64,000 bases of DNA, from positions 62,001-126,000 of the forward strand of contig NZ_BLRL01000006.1 of the NCBI RefSeq assembly GCF_015082335.1, in the 5' to 3' direction. Shown here in pieces: positions 52,216 to 59,832 of this stretch. This DNA comes from Moritella sp. F3 (GTDB lineage: Bacteria > Pseudomonadota > Gammaproteobacteria > Enterobacterales > Moritellaceae). Every line of letters starts with the position of its first letter. The first letter of the stretch is position 1. The translations under genes were made by a program, and so were the position numbers. Under the pieces are notes generated by a model. The model searched no databases. It had not been told where the DNA came from and worked only from the letters and a program-made list of their open reading frames with translations.

Positions 52216-52632
52216 ATGCCAACTAATGTCAAAATAAATACTGCCCTAACAATTTACTACTGTGATAGTGATAATTACAAAAATGAATACACAATTATCT
52301 TAGCAGGTGCCATTTCAAATGAGCATTTGCAAGGTTACCTGGCTACTAGTCGAGAGGGTATTATTCCAAATCAAATACATCCATCACTAGAACATCCAGC
52401 AGTTGAATGTGGGGAAGAATCATTTTGGGATCCAGATTCAGATCATGTTTGGTGTTCAATAATGGAACTTGATGAATGTGGTGACAATGTCGATTTAGAT
52501 AGCTTGCTCACGAATGATGATAAAGCTATTGCTATGTCGGTCTCTGATTTCTTTAAAAAAATTATAGAAATTGAAAACGATGAAGGATGGGACGTCGAAA
52601 CAGAAACAATACGTCATCTAGACCAAGATTAA
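52216..52632 (+). CDS. Hypothetical acidic array protein
   Basis: A 138-residue acidic protein (EDDEG-type C-terminus, HPAVECGEESFWDPDSDHVW in the middle). ATG 52216 follows AAGGAAGC; the longer frame from 52102 overlaps the previous gene. Unknown. Confidence 0.6.
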   Translation: MPTNVKINTALTIYYCDSDNYKNEYTIILAGAISNEHLQGYLATSREGIIPNQIHPSLEHPAVECGEESFWDPDSDHVWCSIMELDECGDNVDLDSLLTNDDKAIAMSVSDFFKKIIEIENDEGWDVETETIRHLDQD

Positions 52633-52710
52633 CCACAGGTATATTAATTTAAACCTACAAAAACTAACCTGCCATTAGGCATAATCCAACAAACATTAAG
52701 AAACATTAAC

Positions 52711-52884
52711 ATGGCCACAGTATCATGGACAAACAGCAACGGTAATGAAACAAAAAAACACATCCAGGGCGGCTATAAAACGCTTTGCGGTATTGAAATC
52801 CCTTCACAAAAATTTGAGTACAGTGTTTATGGAATACCAGAATGCAAGCGTTGTATTAAGCGTGAAGATTTAGCAAGTGAATAA
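52711..52884 (+). CDS. 57-residue cysteine-containing protein
   Basis: The frame reads MATVSWTNSNGNETKKHIQG ... and has TLCGIEIP and ECKRCIKRED, a possible small metal site. The ribosome-binding site is weak (TTAAGAAAC), but it fills the gap between two operon genes exactly. Unknown. Confidence 0.5.
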   Translation: MATVSWTNSNGNETKKHIQGGYKTLCGIEIPSQKFEYSVYGIPECKRCIKREDLASE

Positions 52885-52964
52885 ATTTTCTGTTAATTAA
52901 ATTAAACATACCGGTCAAATTGGCCGGTAACTTTACCAAAACAAACTTCCAAATGGAGCGAATC

Positions 52965-53648
52965 ATGACTTCTCATGACATTAAAACCAATCAAGAATTT
53001 CTATTCCCTGATCAAGTTGAGGATGCTAAAATTCTTGGTACTTATCCTGGCGCCAAAAAGCTACTGGGTTATATAATTGAAAACAAAAAAATAGCTGTTG
53101 GGACCATGGTGGTTAATCATCATCATATCCCACCAATGGTTATCTCAAGAGAAATGCTGGAACATAATTTTCCAAGCATGAGAGATGCAACAATCTGGTA
53201 TGTACTACCCGAGTCCCTACAACCTTACCTCTTCATAAAAAGCTTAAATGTTAGTGGTAAAAAACTTGAATTATGTGAACCTGCTGGTCGATTACAAGTT
53301 ATATTTAATCCTGACACAGGTCATGTAACAGTGTCCGGTAAAACCTCTGATCGTAGTGAAGCCTATAGTTTTACCTTTCATGAATTTGAAAAATTATATC
53401 AATGGTTAAATATAGCTAAAGAGTTAAATACCTGTATTTACTCTTCACTTAAACCCTTCAATATAGTTTTTGAAACCGATACCGGCAAAATTGTTGGTAT
53501 TTATGACACGCCAACTCTGTGTGATGAAGAAGCTGCAGAGCAATTTCGACGCACGCAGCGAGATCTCAGTTATGGAATAGTACACACCCCTATGGGTATG
53601 TATAAAGATGATGTTATCGGTAAAAATATGTCATCGTTCGCATACTAA
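52965..53648 (+). CDS. Hypothetical array protein
   Basis: A 227-residue soluble protein. Hairpin ACCGG/CCGGT (52910-52928), linker AACTTTACCAAAACAAACTT and GGAG precede ATG 52965; the longer frame from 52920 would start inside the hairpin. Contains LELCEPAGRLQVIFNPDTGH and an HExx-free C-terminus. Unknown. Confidence 0.6.
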   Translation: MTSHDIKTNQEFLFPDQVEDAKILGTYPGAKKLLGYIIENKKIAVGTMVVNHHHIPPMVISREMLEHNFPSMRDATIWYVLPESLQPYLFIKSLNVSGKKLELCEPAGRLQVIFNPDTGHVTVSGKTSDRSEAYSFTFHEFEKLYQWLNIAKELNTCIYSSLKPFNIVFETDTGKIVGIYDTPTLCDEEAAEQFRRTQRDLSYGIVHTPMGMYKDDVIGKNMSSFAY

Positions 53649-53695
53649 CTGCTATTAAAAGTAGACTATTGCTTAATAGTAACAAGGAGGTGTAC

Positions 53696-53899
53696 ATGCC
53701 ACATATTATTCAAATGGTCGAAGAGATCACTGAATCCGTAGCTCAAATCAAAGTAGTAAAAAACGGTTGTATGATGGATATCATGACCGATACTAGTTTA
53801 ACGCTTGAGCAAAAAAATAAAATCGTAGGATTGTTGCAACCATTGGATGTTTCTATTGCTGCAGCGAGAAAATCATTTCTTTTCGGAGAAATGGAGTAA
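53696..53899 (+). CDS. Hypothetical small helical protein
   Basis: A 67-residue protein behind the strong site AAGGAGGTG; ATG 53696 is therefore certain over the longer frame at 53669. Helical (TLEQKNKIVGLLQPLDVSIA). Last gene of the leader J operon. Confidence 0.65.
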   Translation: MPHIIQMVEEITESVAQIKVVKNGCMMDIMTDTSLTLEQKNKIVGLLQPLDVSIAAARKSFLFGEME

Positions 53900-53922
53900 A
53901 ACTTTAAGGTAGTAAATTTATT

Positions 53923-53955
53923 AAGGCTGCGGGGATTTCCCTGTAGCCTTTTTTG
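53923..53955 (+). terminator. Rho-independent terminator
   Basis: Arms AAGGCT and AGCCTT with an inner GGG/CCC stem, then T6. Closes the plus-strand array. Confidence 0.9.
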
Positions 53956-54106
53956 TTGTTAAAACCCTGATTAGTGAATAACAAAAGCAGATCATTTTAT
54001 ACAGTTTATGCGTATAGTTTGTACCATTTGTATGCATACAGTCGAAATTCCGAATAACATTACATGAAGATATTCTTTTTATATCATTAAAAACCCAATT
54101 CAAATG

Positions 54107-54237
54107 CTCACTTATGATTATCAAAAGGCATGTTTTGATAATCAATATACTGGTATTGAAAGGCGTGTATTGATAATCAAAAGCAGTGTATTGATTATCA
54201 ATGAAACCGTATTGATTGTGCGTAAATGATAAGTGAG
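54107..54237. repeat. Iteron-like array of TTGAT(A/T)ATCAA units at 21-bp spacing
   Basis: Units begin at 54114 (ATGATTATCAA), 54135 and 54170 (TTGATAATCAA), 54191 (TTGATTATCAA), with degenerate ones at 54156 and 54212. All but 54170 are 21 bp apart (two helical turns); 54170 is 14 bp after 54156. The array is enclosed by an inverted repeat CTCACTTAT (54107-54115) / ATAAGTGAG (54229-54237). It resembles plasmid iterons, a partition site or an operator array, and lies just upstream of a small partition-type gene. Confidence 0.75.
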
Positions 54238-54276
54238 TTAGAATAAATCCATACAAAAACTATAATTTGGAATTTG

Positions 54277-54513
54277 ATGGAACTTCGAGATATAAAAAGT
54301 GCATTCACAACAGGTGGATTATCAAGTTTAAGCATAAGTTATACGTCACTATTGGATGGTTATATTGTTACAGTTAAAACAAAATCAGGTACAGCACATC
54401 CACTGACAACGCAACGCGAAGGTAAGGGCTGCCCAAGATCGTTCAAAAGTGTTGATTCAGCAATAGCGGCCATTAAAAATGTTGGTTTTAAACAAGTGAC
54501 CATTGACCTCTAG
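54277..54513 (+). CDS. Small plasmid maintenance-type protein
   Basis: A 78-residue protein (MELRDIKSAFTTGGLSSLSI ... FKSVDSAIAAIKNVGFKQVTI). The pattern 'TG.L....I......GW.V...T..G...L..QR.....FKS.D.A...I...GF..V.I' resembles small proteins near partition/KfrA genes on Pseudomonas plasmids, as I recall them (ParC-like annotation). ATG 54277 begins 40 bp after the iteron array, which may be its operator or target. Role in partition is inferred. Confidence 0.5.
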   Translation: MELRDIKSAFTTGGLSSLSISYTSLLDGYIVTVKTKSGTAHPLTTQREGKGCPRSFKSVDSAIAAIKNVGFKQVTIDL

Positions 54514-55120
54514 TAATGAAAAATTAATTAAATCATGGGTAAATACTTGCCTATGATTTAATCTTCGCATAAAGAAAGCTATTCCCTTCCTCTTCTAAAT
54601 CTAAATACAAGCCTAAAATGTCCAAAACCACAAAGTGTGATCTGTATCGCCTCTACGTGTTCAAATGTATCTTTTCCAAAGTAGAGATTATTCTAAAGAC
54701 CGATGTGGGTGATTGCCCTGTAGAATTCACGTAGCGCTGATTTTATTTGGATGAAAATGTAGTCTAAAGTGACTATTTCAAAGTGGAAGTTGGATATTTA
54801 TCATGGCCATAATCACGGTGCGATTCTATTAAGATTTAATCTTAATTAATTGGCCAATTCTTAAATTAAATTGGCCATGATTTTACATTGTTAACATCTG
54901 GTTACGGCTGTGATATTTGACCGGTATTTTCACCTGGACTCTAAATTGGTTAGTAAAAAATAGCCCAAATGCCTGCATATTATTTCTTCATTAAATTTAT
55001 CAATTAGCCTCTATCTGAATGTGATTTGCGATCATAATTGACGAAGCTACTTGCTTCACAAATGGTTCAATTCAAGTATGTATTTAGGTGGTCTTAATTT
55101 TGTAGTTCTTAAGACTGTCG
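54514..55120. other. AT-rich intergenic stretch before kfrA
   Basis: About 600 bp without a supported gene, rich in AT and with many short near-repeats of TTTAAT/AATTAA. Together with the iteron array and the kfrA palindromes it could be part of a replication or partition region; no DnaA box cluster is obvious. Confidence 0.4.
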
Positions 55121-55148
55121 CTGTACCGTTATGAACATATCGGTACAG
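55121..55148. promoter_or_regulatory. 28-bp near-perfect palindrome, probable KfrA operator 1
   Basis: CTGTACCGTTAT (arm 1) and ACATATCGGTACAG (arm 2) pair at all but two positions. The same arms reappear at 55226-55262. KfrA-type proteins are autorepressors, so binding by the product of the next gene is a sound inference. Confidence 0.65.
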
Positions 55149-55225
55149 TTATATTTATGTTGTATAATTTTATGTTCTTGATATAAATAACAATAAATAT
55201 ACTGGTACTGAATTTACGTGTAATT

Positions 55226-55262
55226 CTGTACCGATATATAATACTCTTAAATATCGGTACAG
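55226..55262. promoter_or_regulatory. Inverted repeat, probable KfrA operator 2
   Basis: Perfect 12-bp arms CTGTACCGATAT and ATATCGGTACAG with a 13-bp spacer, 78 bp upstream of the kfrA start. A half-site ATACTGGTACTG lies between the two operators near 55199. Confidence 0.65.
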
Positions 55263-55339
55263 TAACCCTGCATACTAAAATATATACGCTAATATTATGT
55301 TATTATGGATTTAATTTAATTTAATTGGTCAATAGAAAC

Positions 55340-56329
55340 ATGGAAAAAAAACAAGCTGTCCCCCTTACGTTTAATGACGTTAAAGAAGTGTGTGACCGAC
55401 TTCATTCAATGAATGAGAAAGTGAGTGGCAATAGAATTATTGCTGAGTTGGGTCGTGGATCCAAGGGTACAGCGCTGAATTTTATCAAGCAGTGGCGTGA
55501 AGAATTAGATGCATCATTACAACATTTACGTGACAGCATGGGCTTCAGTGAGGCGTTCTCAATCAGTTTCATGCAGGAAATTGGCCGGTACAAAAGTGAA
55601 ATTGCTCTACAGTTTGAGGAGACACTAACAGCAGCTAAATTATTAGAAGCAGAAGCTTTAATTGCTCTGACTGAAGCTGAACAAAAGCTTGAAATTGCAT
55701 ATTCTGATCTCGGGAAAAAAGATGAAGCCATTACAGCCTTCAAGCAAGAAATTGCAACTATAACCTCCTCCAGCAAAACTTCCGATGGGGCTTTACGCAG
55801 TCAAATTATTGATCTAGAAAAAAGCATAAGTGAACATGTAGGAAAGGCCGATCGCCTAACAACGGAATTGGCAAAAGCTGAAGTAAGACTAGGAGACAAT
55901 TTTACATTCGTTACAGAAGCTAAGTTAACATTGGAAAAAAAACAAGGTGATATTGATACCTTGAGTAACGAGTTATCTAAATCAAATGAAATAATTGCAA
56001 CATTAACAGCTCAAGATAAAGCAGCCAATGATGCATTACAGCTACTTCAGACTCAATCAAAGACAAGCATACTATCACTTGAAAATAGGTTATCACAAGG
56101 TGAAGCACAATCGATAGCTTTGGCAGATATAACAAGATCTGAAAGAAAAGATCTGCAGGGTGAAGTTTCTAAGCTTAATACCCAATTTGCCTCCGAGTCC
56201 GCAAGCCATCAAGCGTTAATTATCTCGTATGGGGAGACAGGTAAATTACTTGATTTAGAACGGGCTGCTCATGATGTAACAAGGGGTGAGCTCTCAATAT
56301 TGCAGAAGCTAAATGCGAACAATAAATAA
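55340..56329 (+). CDS. kfrA: KfrA-like plasmid DNA-binding coiled-coil protein
   Basis: A 329-residue protein. Residues 8-60 match the KfrA N-terminal DNA-binding domain: VKEVCDRLHSMNEKVSGNRI then IAELGRGSKGTALNFIKQWR. Residues 60-325 are a long charged coiled coil (Glu/Lys/Leu/Ala heptads), as in KfrA of IncP and other plasmids, where the protein represses its own promoter and aids stable inheritance by a filament-like structure. ATG 55340 is favoured over an in-frame TTG at 55325. Two strong palindromes upstream are its likely operators. The Tus-like gene follows 11 bp later in the same operon. Confidence 0.88.
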   Translation: MEKKQAVPLTFNDVKEVCDRLHSMNEKVSGNRIIAELGRGSKGTALNFIKQWREELDASLQHLRDSMGFSEAFSISFMQEIGRYKSEIALQFEETLTAAKLLEAEALIALTEAEQKLEIAYSDLGKKDEAITAFKQEIATITSSSKTSDGALRSQIIDLEKSISEHVGKADRLTTELAKAEVRLGDNFTFVTEAKLTLEKKQGDIDTLSNELSKSNEIIATLTAQDKAANDALQLLQTQSKTSILSLENRLSQGEAQSIALADITRSERKDLQGEVSKLNTQFASESASHQALIISYGETGKLLDLERAAHDVTRGELSILQKLNANNK

Positions 56330-56340
56330 AGGTGTGAGAG

Positions 56341-57225
56341 ATGATAAATGAATTAGGTGCTACAGTTAAAATTGACCTTGAAACGTGTATGGGAGAGATT
56401 GAATTACAATTACAGGAGCTATCCAAAGTTTTAAGAGCATCAAACCCTACGGCACAGGTATATGTTTTACCGTTAATAACTAAAGAAGACGAAAACGTAG
56501 ATAATAAAATAATAGCAGTGAAATCAGTAACAGGCGAACGAGCTGTCGACCTTGCTATTCAGGCTTATAAAAAATTCATTATTGATGATAATGTTTCGTT
56601 AAAATGTGTATATCGGTTACCTGGCTTTATCCAAGTTAAAACTAATCACGAATTAATATTAAGTATTATTGATAGAATTAATTGCCTAAAAGCTGATTTT
56701 AAAAATCAGGTAATTAAGGCCGGTCCTAGGATGGTTAGATTTAGACTGGTTCATGAACTATTCCCATATACAAATACAAAACAAATTTACCGTCGTATCA
56801 ACATCCATAAAGGCCTCGATATTCATAAGGTTAAATTCATTTGGGCGAGAAAGCATTCGGTTAAAAAAATCACAAAAATAGAAGTTTTGACCCTACTTGA
56901 TGAACAAATACGTGAACGTTTACAAGACGAAACATGGGTAAAAGATGTAAATGCAGACATCGATAAAATAAAGCGGCTACCTGATGATATAGTTTTAAGA
57001 ATAAAACGGAGTATAAAGGAGCACCCGATGATAATCATTAATAATGATATACAACTGCAGTGTGCATTACCTCTAATTGTTCTACAAGATATGCCATTCA
57101 GAGTACGAGAATTACATAATTATGATCCAAGTGATTCTCGAAGTGAACGCTCAGACGTTATAATTTCGAATGAACCTATTATCAAACGGATGCACCTTTT
57201 TGACCTAATCAAAACGGACTCATAA
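56341..57225 (+). CDS. tus: Tus-like replication terminator protein
   Basis: A 294-residue protein colinear with E. coli Tus (309 residues). Corresponding segments are VYVLPLITKEDE (40-51; Tus VFSLPEVKKEDE), YRLPGFIQV (91-99; RLPGVLCYQV), DRINCLKADFKNQVI (111-125; HINKLKTTFEHIV), RFRLVHELFP (133-142; RFEWVHRHLP), FIWARKHSVKKI (166-177; FGWANKHIIKNL), LRIKRSIKEHP (219-229; LKIKRPVKVQP) and ELHNYD (257-262; ELLNYD). Tus binds Ter sites as a monomer and arrests replication forks approaching from one side. Conserved positions include the lock-region His and the Arg of KIKR. It lies in an operon with kfrA; probably controls replication of this replicon. Confidence 0.88.
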   Translation: MINELGATVKIDLETCMGEIELQLQELSKVLRASNPTAQVYVLPLITKEDENVDNKIIAVKSVTGERAVDLAIQAYKKFIIDDNVSLKCVYRLPGFIQVKTNHELILSIIDRINCLKADFKNQVIKAGPRMVRFRLVHELFPYTNTKQIYRRINIHKGLDIHKVKFIWARKHSVKKITKIEVLTLLDEQIRERLQDETWVKDVNADIDKIKRLPDDIVLRIKRSIKEHPMIIINNDIQLQCALPLIVLQDMPFRVRELHNYDPSDSRSERSDVIISNEPIIKRMHLFDLIKTDS

Positions 57226-57245
57226 ATGAAACATTTTCATAACTT

Positions 57246-57280
57246 AAAAAAAAGCCAATCTATAAAGATTGGCTTTTTTA
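57246..57280 (+). terminator. Rho-independent terminator
   Basis: Arms AAAAAGCCAATC and GATTGGCTTTTT with T6. Ends the kfrA-tus operon; the gap to 57496 has no gene. Confidence 0.92.
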
Positions 57281-57495
57281 TTAATATTTAGTTTTCTAAT
57301 AAGTGAAGACGTAACTCCAGAGACTTAACTAATGCTATTGCATCATTAAGTGCATCAACTGGATCCCGACTTTTTGTAATCACTAGTTGTTCATATAACC
57401 AACGTGATTAATATTGAATTATTGATAACCTTCATATTTGTTTCACTTGCGTTGAGGTTTAAGATTCAAAGACAACTTTATATTAAAAATAAATA

Positions 57496-57819
57496 TTAGA
57501 AATCCCACTCGCTATTTTCACCATGTTTAATAAGCATTCCTATTGTTTCAAGTTCGTGATATTGGAACAAGGTTACAATCATTGGATCAGGAATTATGCT
57601 CGGATCTAACAGGTTAATATCGATTGAACCCTGAAGTGTACTAAGTATATGATTTTTACGATATTCAATATTTTGTTCACAGTCCTCATCAAAACCATTA
57701 TTCTCGTATAGTGAATGAGCTGTCAGGACAATGATATTCCAGAAGTGTTCAAGGGTTTCTATACCATTAATAATTGTAAGCTTACCTTTGATGTTTAGTG
57801 GGATTGCAATTACGGACAT
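57496..57819 (-). CDS. Hypothetical array protein, last under leader K
   Basis: A 107-residue protein from ATG 57819 behind GGAGTTATCA (an ATG four codons earlier overlaps that site). Beta-rich start (SVIAIPLNIKGKLTIINGIE), acidic helical end. A palindrome (TTAGCCGGCTAA) lies in the gap to the preceding gene. Unknown. Confidence 0.6.
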   Translation of the reverse strand: MSVIAIPLNIKGKLTIINGIETLEHFWNIIVLTAHSLYENNGFDEDCEQNIEYRKNHILSTLQGSIDINLLDPSIIPDPMIVTLFQYHELETIGMLIKHGENSEWDF

Positions 57820-57901
57820 TGATAACTCCATTTGTTGTATGTTTATCTAATGAGTAAACCAGATCAAATAAATTAGCCGGCTAAGTAAGTTTCATTAAAA
57901 A

Positions 57902-58255
57902 TTACGCAGTGTAACCTTCTGTTTTCATTGCAGCGAGCACATCTGCAGAGTAAACATTGTCACCAAACATTATTTGAGTACCTTGTTCGACATTGTCTTC
58001 AAGCCATAGCAGTAATTCTTCAATTGCAGTGGGTGTTTTGAGTAGTTCATTCTCCACCGGATTTTCTGATGCTTGAGCAAGAACTGGAATGACAGTATTT
58101 GTGAATTTGAAGTCAGCAATTATGTCTTCTTTAACTGCTTGTCCCAAAAGATTGTTGATTTGATCTGCAATATCGTCTCCGTCACTAACGTTAGCAGCCA
58201 TGGCTAATTTAACTGTTACGAGGGCGTGAATTGCGTTCGGTTTTAAATTATTCAT
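57902..58255 (-). CDS. Array protein of the LLPNQQYAIVTIK family (2)
   Basis: A 117-residue acidic protein paralogous to the first 80 residues of the 247-residue protein at 44881. The C-terminus (QGTQIMFGDNVYSADVLAAM) differs. A 12-bp hairpin GGCTAATTTAC/GTAAATTAGCC with a T run on this strand lies between it and the preceding gene and could act as attenuator plus linker. Unknown. Confidence 0.65.
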   Translation of the reverse strand: MNNLKPNAIHALVTVKLAMAANVSDGDDIADQINNLLGQAVKEDIIADFKFTNTVIPVLAQASENPVENELLKTPTAIEELLLWLEDNVEQGTQIMFGDNVYSADVLAAMKTEGYTA

Positions 58256-58334
58256 ATTAATTTCCTAATGGAGTCTTGAAAAAAAAGGCTAAATTACATG
58301 TGTAAATTAGCCGATTCGAGTTTTGAAGTTGAAG

Positions 58335-58739
58335 TTATCCGAATAGGCCTTCATGGAAAGCATCGTCAAGATAACGCCCTACTTGCCATGAAAGATCGTG
58401 GTCGAAATACTTAATTCCGAACAGTTCTAATATTGTCCCTTCATTTACCACGCAAACAGTAACGTAGTAACCTTCACAACCGCCGTGGTCTACGATGATT
58501 TTAATTTTACCTGATGGCCAAGTGTCTTTAGGATTAATGCCCCATTCAATATCACAACGCTCTGCATTACCAAGAGCAGTGCAATCGGGAGCAATTTCAT
58601 GAATGATAAGTTGAGCCAGTACATTTTTGAAGTTGTTGAACACCTCTTCAATTCTAAAAGTACGGTCCAGCATTAACATGCCTGGTCTAGTTGGATTTGG
58701 TATCCAAGTGTCAGTTTTGATTACTATACGATCGGACAT
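58335..58739 (-). CDS. Hypothetical array protein
   Basis: A 134-residue soluble protein (VVHDGGCEGYYVTVCVV-like beta segment; Asp/Gly-rich end LDDAFHEGLFG). Hairpin TGACC/GGTCA and linker CCATCCAAAATTAT precede AGG. Unknown. Confidence 0.6.
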   Translation of the reverse strand: MSDRIVIKTDTWIPNPTRPGMLMLDRTFRIEEVFNNFKNVLAQLIIHEIAPDCTALGNAERCDIEWGINPKDTWPSGKIKIIVDHGGCEGYYVTVCVVNEGTILELFGIKYFDHDLSWQVGRYLDDAFHEGLFG

Positions 58740-58822
58740 AGTATTACCTATAATTTTGGATGGTGACCTATTGGTCAGTTGGAGTTCAAAACGCCCTTAT
58801 AGCGTGATATCGAAATAAGGGG

Positions 58823-59227
58823 TTAAAAAGTTATATCTTGCCAACCTGCACAAGCACAGATAAGGGTTCTACCTTCAACTATAATTACATCACCAATTGA
58901 TGTACTAGAGTTAAATGTATTTTCACTGATTAGTTCGACCTGTTCATTGTCACCCCAAAAGTGATTAATTGAATTCGTCAACGTAAATACTTCATCTATG
59001 TCAGTTGCGATTACTTTTGCTGCGATCTCAAAGTATTGATTATGCTCACGCCAAAGTTCAATAGCTGCATCAATAGAAATAGAACCTAGTCGTTTTAGAT
59101 TGACTATTTTCTCTTCCGCTTCCGTTAAGCCAGAAGGATATTTACTATAAATATCCATAAATTCATTTGTATGACGATAAACTTCAAAGGTTTTGGTGGT
59201 TGGAATAACAAGATTAGAATAACTCAT
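58823..59227 (-). CDS. Hypothetical array protein
   Basis: A 134-residue soluble protein, helical in the first two-thirds, with SSTSIGDVIIVEGRTLICAC at the C-terminus. It overlaps the previous gene's end by 14 bp; ATG 59227 follows AGGATAATATCG inside that gene. Confidence 0.6.
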   Translation of the reverse strand: MSYSNLVIPTTKTFEVYRHTNEFMDIYSKYPSGLTEAEEKIVNLKRLGSISIDAAIELWREHNQYFEIAAKVIATDIDEVFTLTNSINHFWGDNEQVELISENTFNSSTSIGDVIIVEGRTLICACAGWQDITF

Positions 59228-59456
59228 CGATATTATCCTCAGTCACTGTTTCACCGTCTTTAGTCAGTTCATAAAGAAATCGAAACTCAACAACAAAAGC
59301 TTTAACAACTGCTTTGTAGGTATCAAGTTTTAACATCTTATCGCGAAATGCTCGCTGTTCTTGACGCGATTCGCACATTTGACGTTTTGCACTTTCTCCG
59401 ATTGAGATCAAAGACATGGTGTTACCAGAACGGCCGTCAAGATCGATAGTTTGCAT
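59214..59456 (-). CDS. Hypothetical array protein
   Basis: An 80-residue helical protein (SAKRQMCESRQEQRAFRDKM). Hairpin TGCC/GGCA and linker AAATCCAACAATCC precede AAGGA. Second gene of the leader K operon. Unknown. Confidence 0.6.
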   Translation of the reverse strand: MQTIDLDGRSGNTMSLISIGESAKRQMCESRQEQRAFRDKMLKLDTYKAVVKAFVVEFRFLYELTKDGETVTEDNIDELF

Positions 59457-59511
59457 ATTAAATTCCTTAATGGATTGTTGGATTTTGCCAGAAGGCAGAT
59501 TGGGTTTATGT

Positions 59512-59832
59512 TTAGTGTTTATTTAAACTTTGTATCTTAGTTACGATTTTAGATTTCGAAAACTTACCAGATGGCGCGTAGCCAGCTTCCTCTTTAGCTT
59601 TCTGGCGTATTAAATTCTTACCAGTAAGCTTTGATTCACGATTTTGTTCACAGTAAATTTGTTCGACAATCAACATGAAATTGAGGTCAGTAAGAGCTGT
59701 TTTAAGGCTTTCGATTAGTACTTGGTTTTTTATCAGGCGCTTACCAATGAAGATGGCGCCAATAGTTGGGATTAGAGCTTGAACAATACCGGTTGCGGCC
59801 TTAATCAGTTCTATCATTAATATTTTTTCCAT
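59512..59832 (-). CDS. Small membrane-associated array protein
   Basis: A 106-residue protein from ATG 59832, first gene under leader K. One membrane helix near 10-28 (AATGIVQALIPTIGAIFIG), then a cytoplasmic basic domain rich in Lys/Ser. The frame extends 25 codons upstream into the leader, but AGGG at the leader's end fixes the start. Unknown. Confidence 0.65.
   Translation of the reverse strand: MEKILMIELIKAATGIVQALIPTIGAIFIGKRLIKNQVLIESLKTALTDLNFMLIVEQIYCEQNRESKLTGKNLIRQKAKEEAGYAPSGKFSKSKIVTKIQSLNKH

Noticed and set aside
54107-54237. Iteron array as a CRISPR array
   Set aside because: Units are 11 bp with 10-bp gaps, far below CRISPR repeat and spacer lengths, and no cas gene is present.
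53921-54256. Minus-strand open frame of 111 codons
   Set aside because: It runs through a terminator and the iteron array and its Tyr/Ile/Thr-rich sequence mirrors the DNA repeats; no ribosome-binding site.
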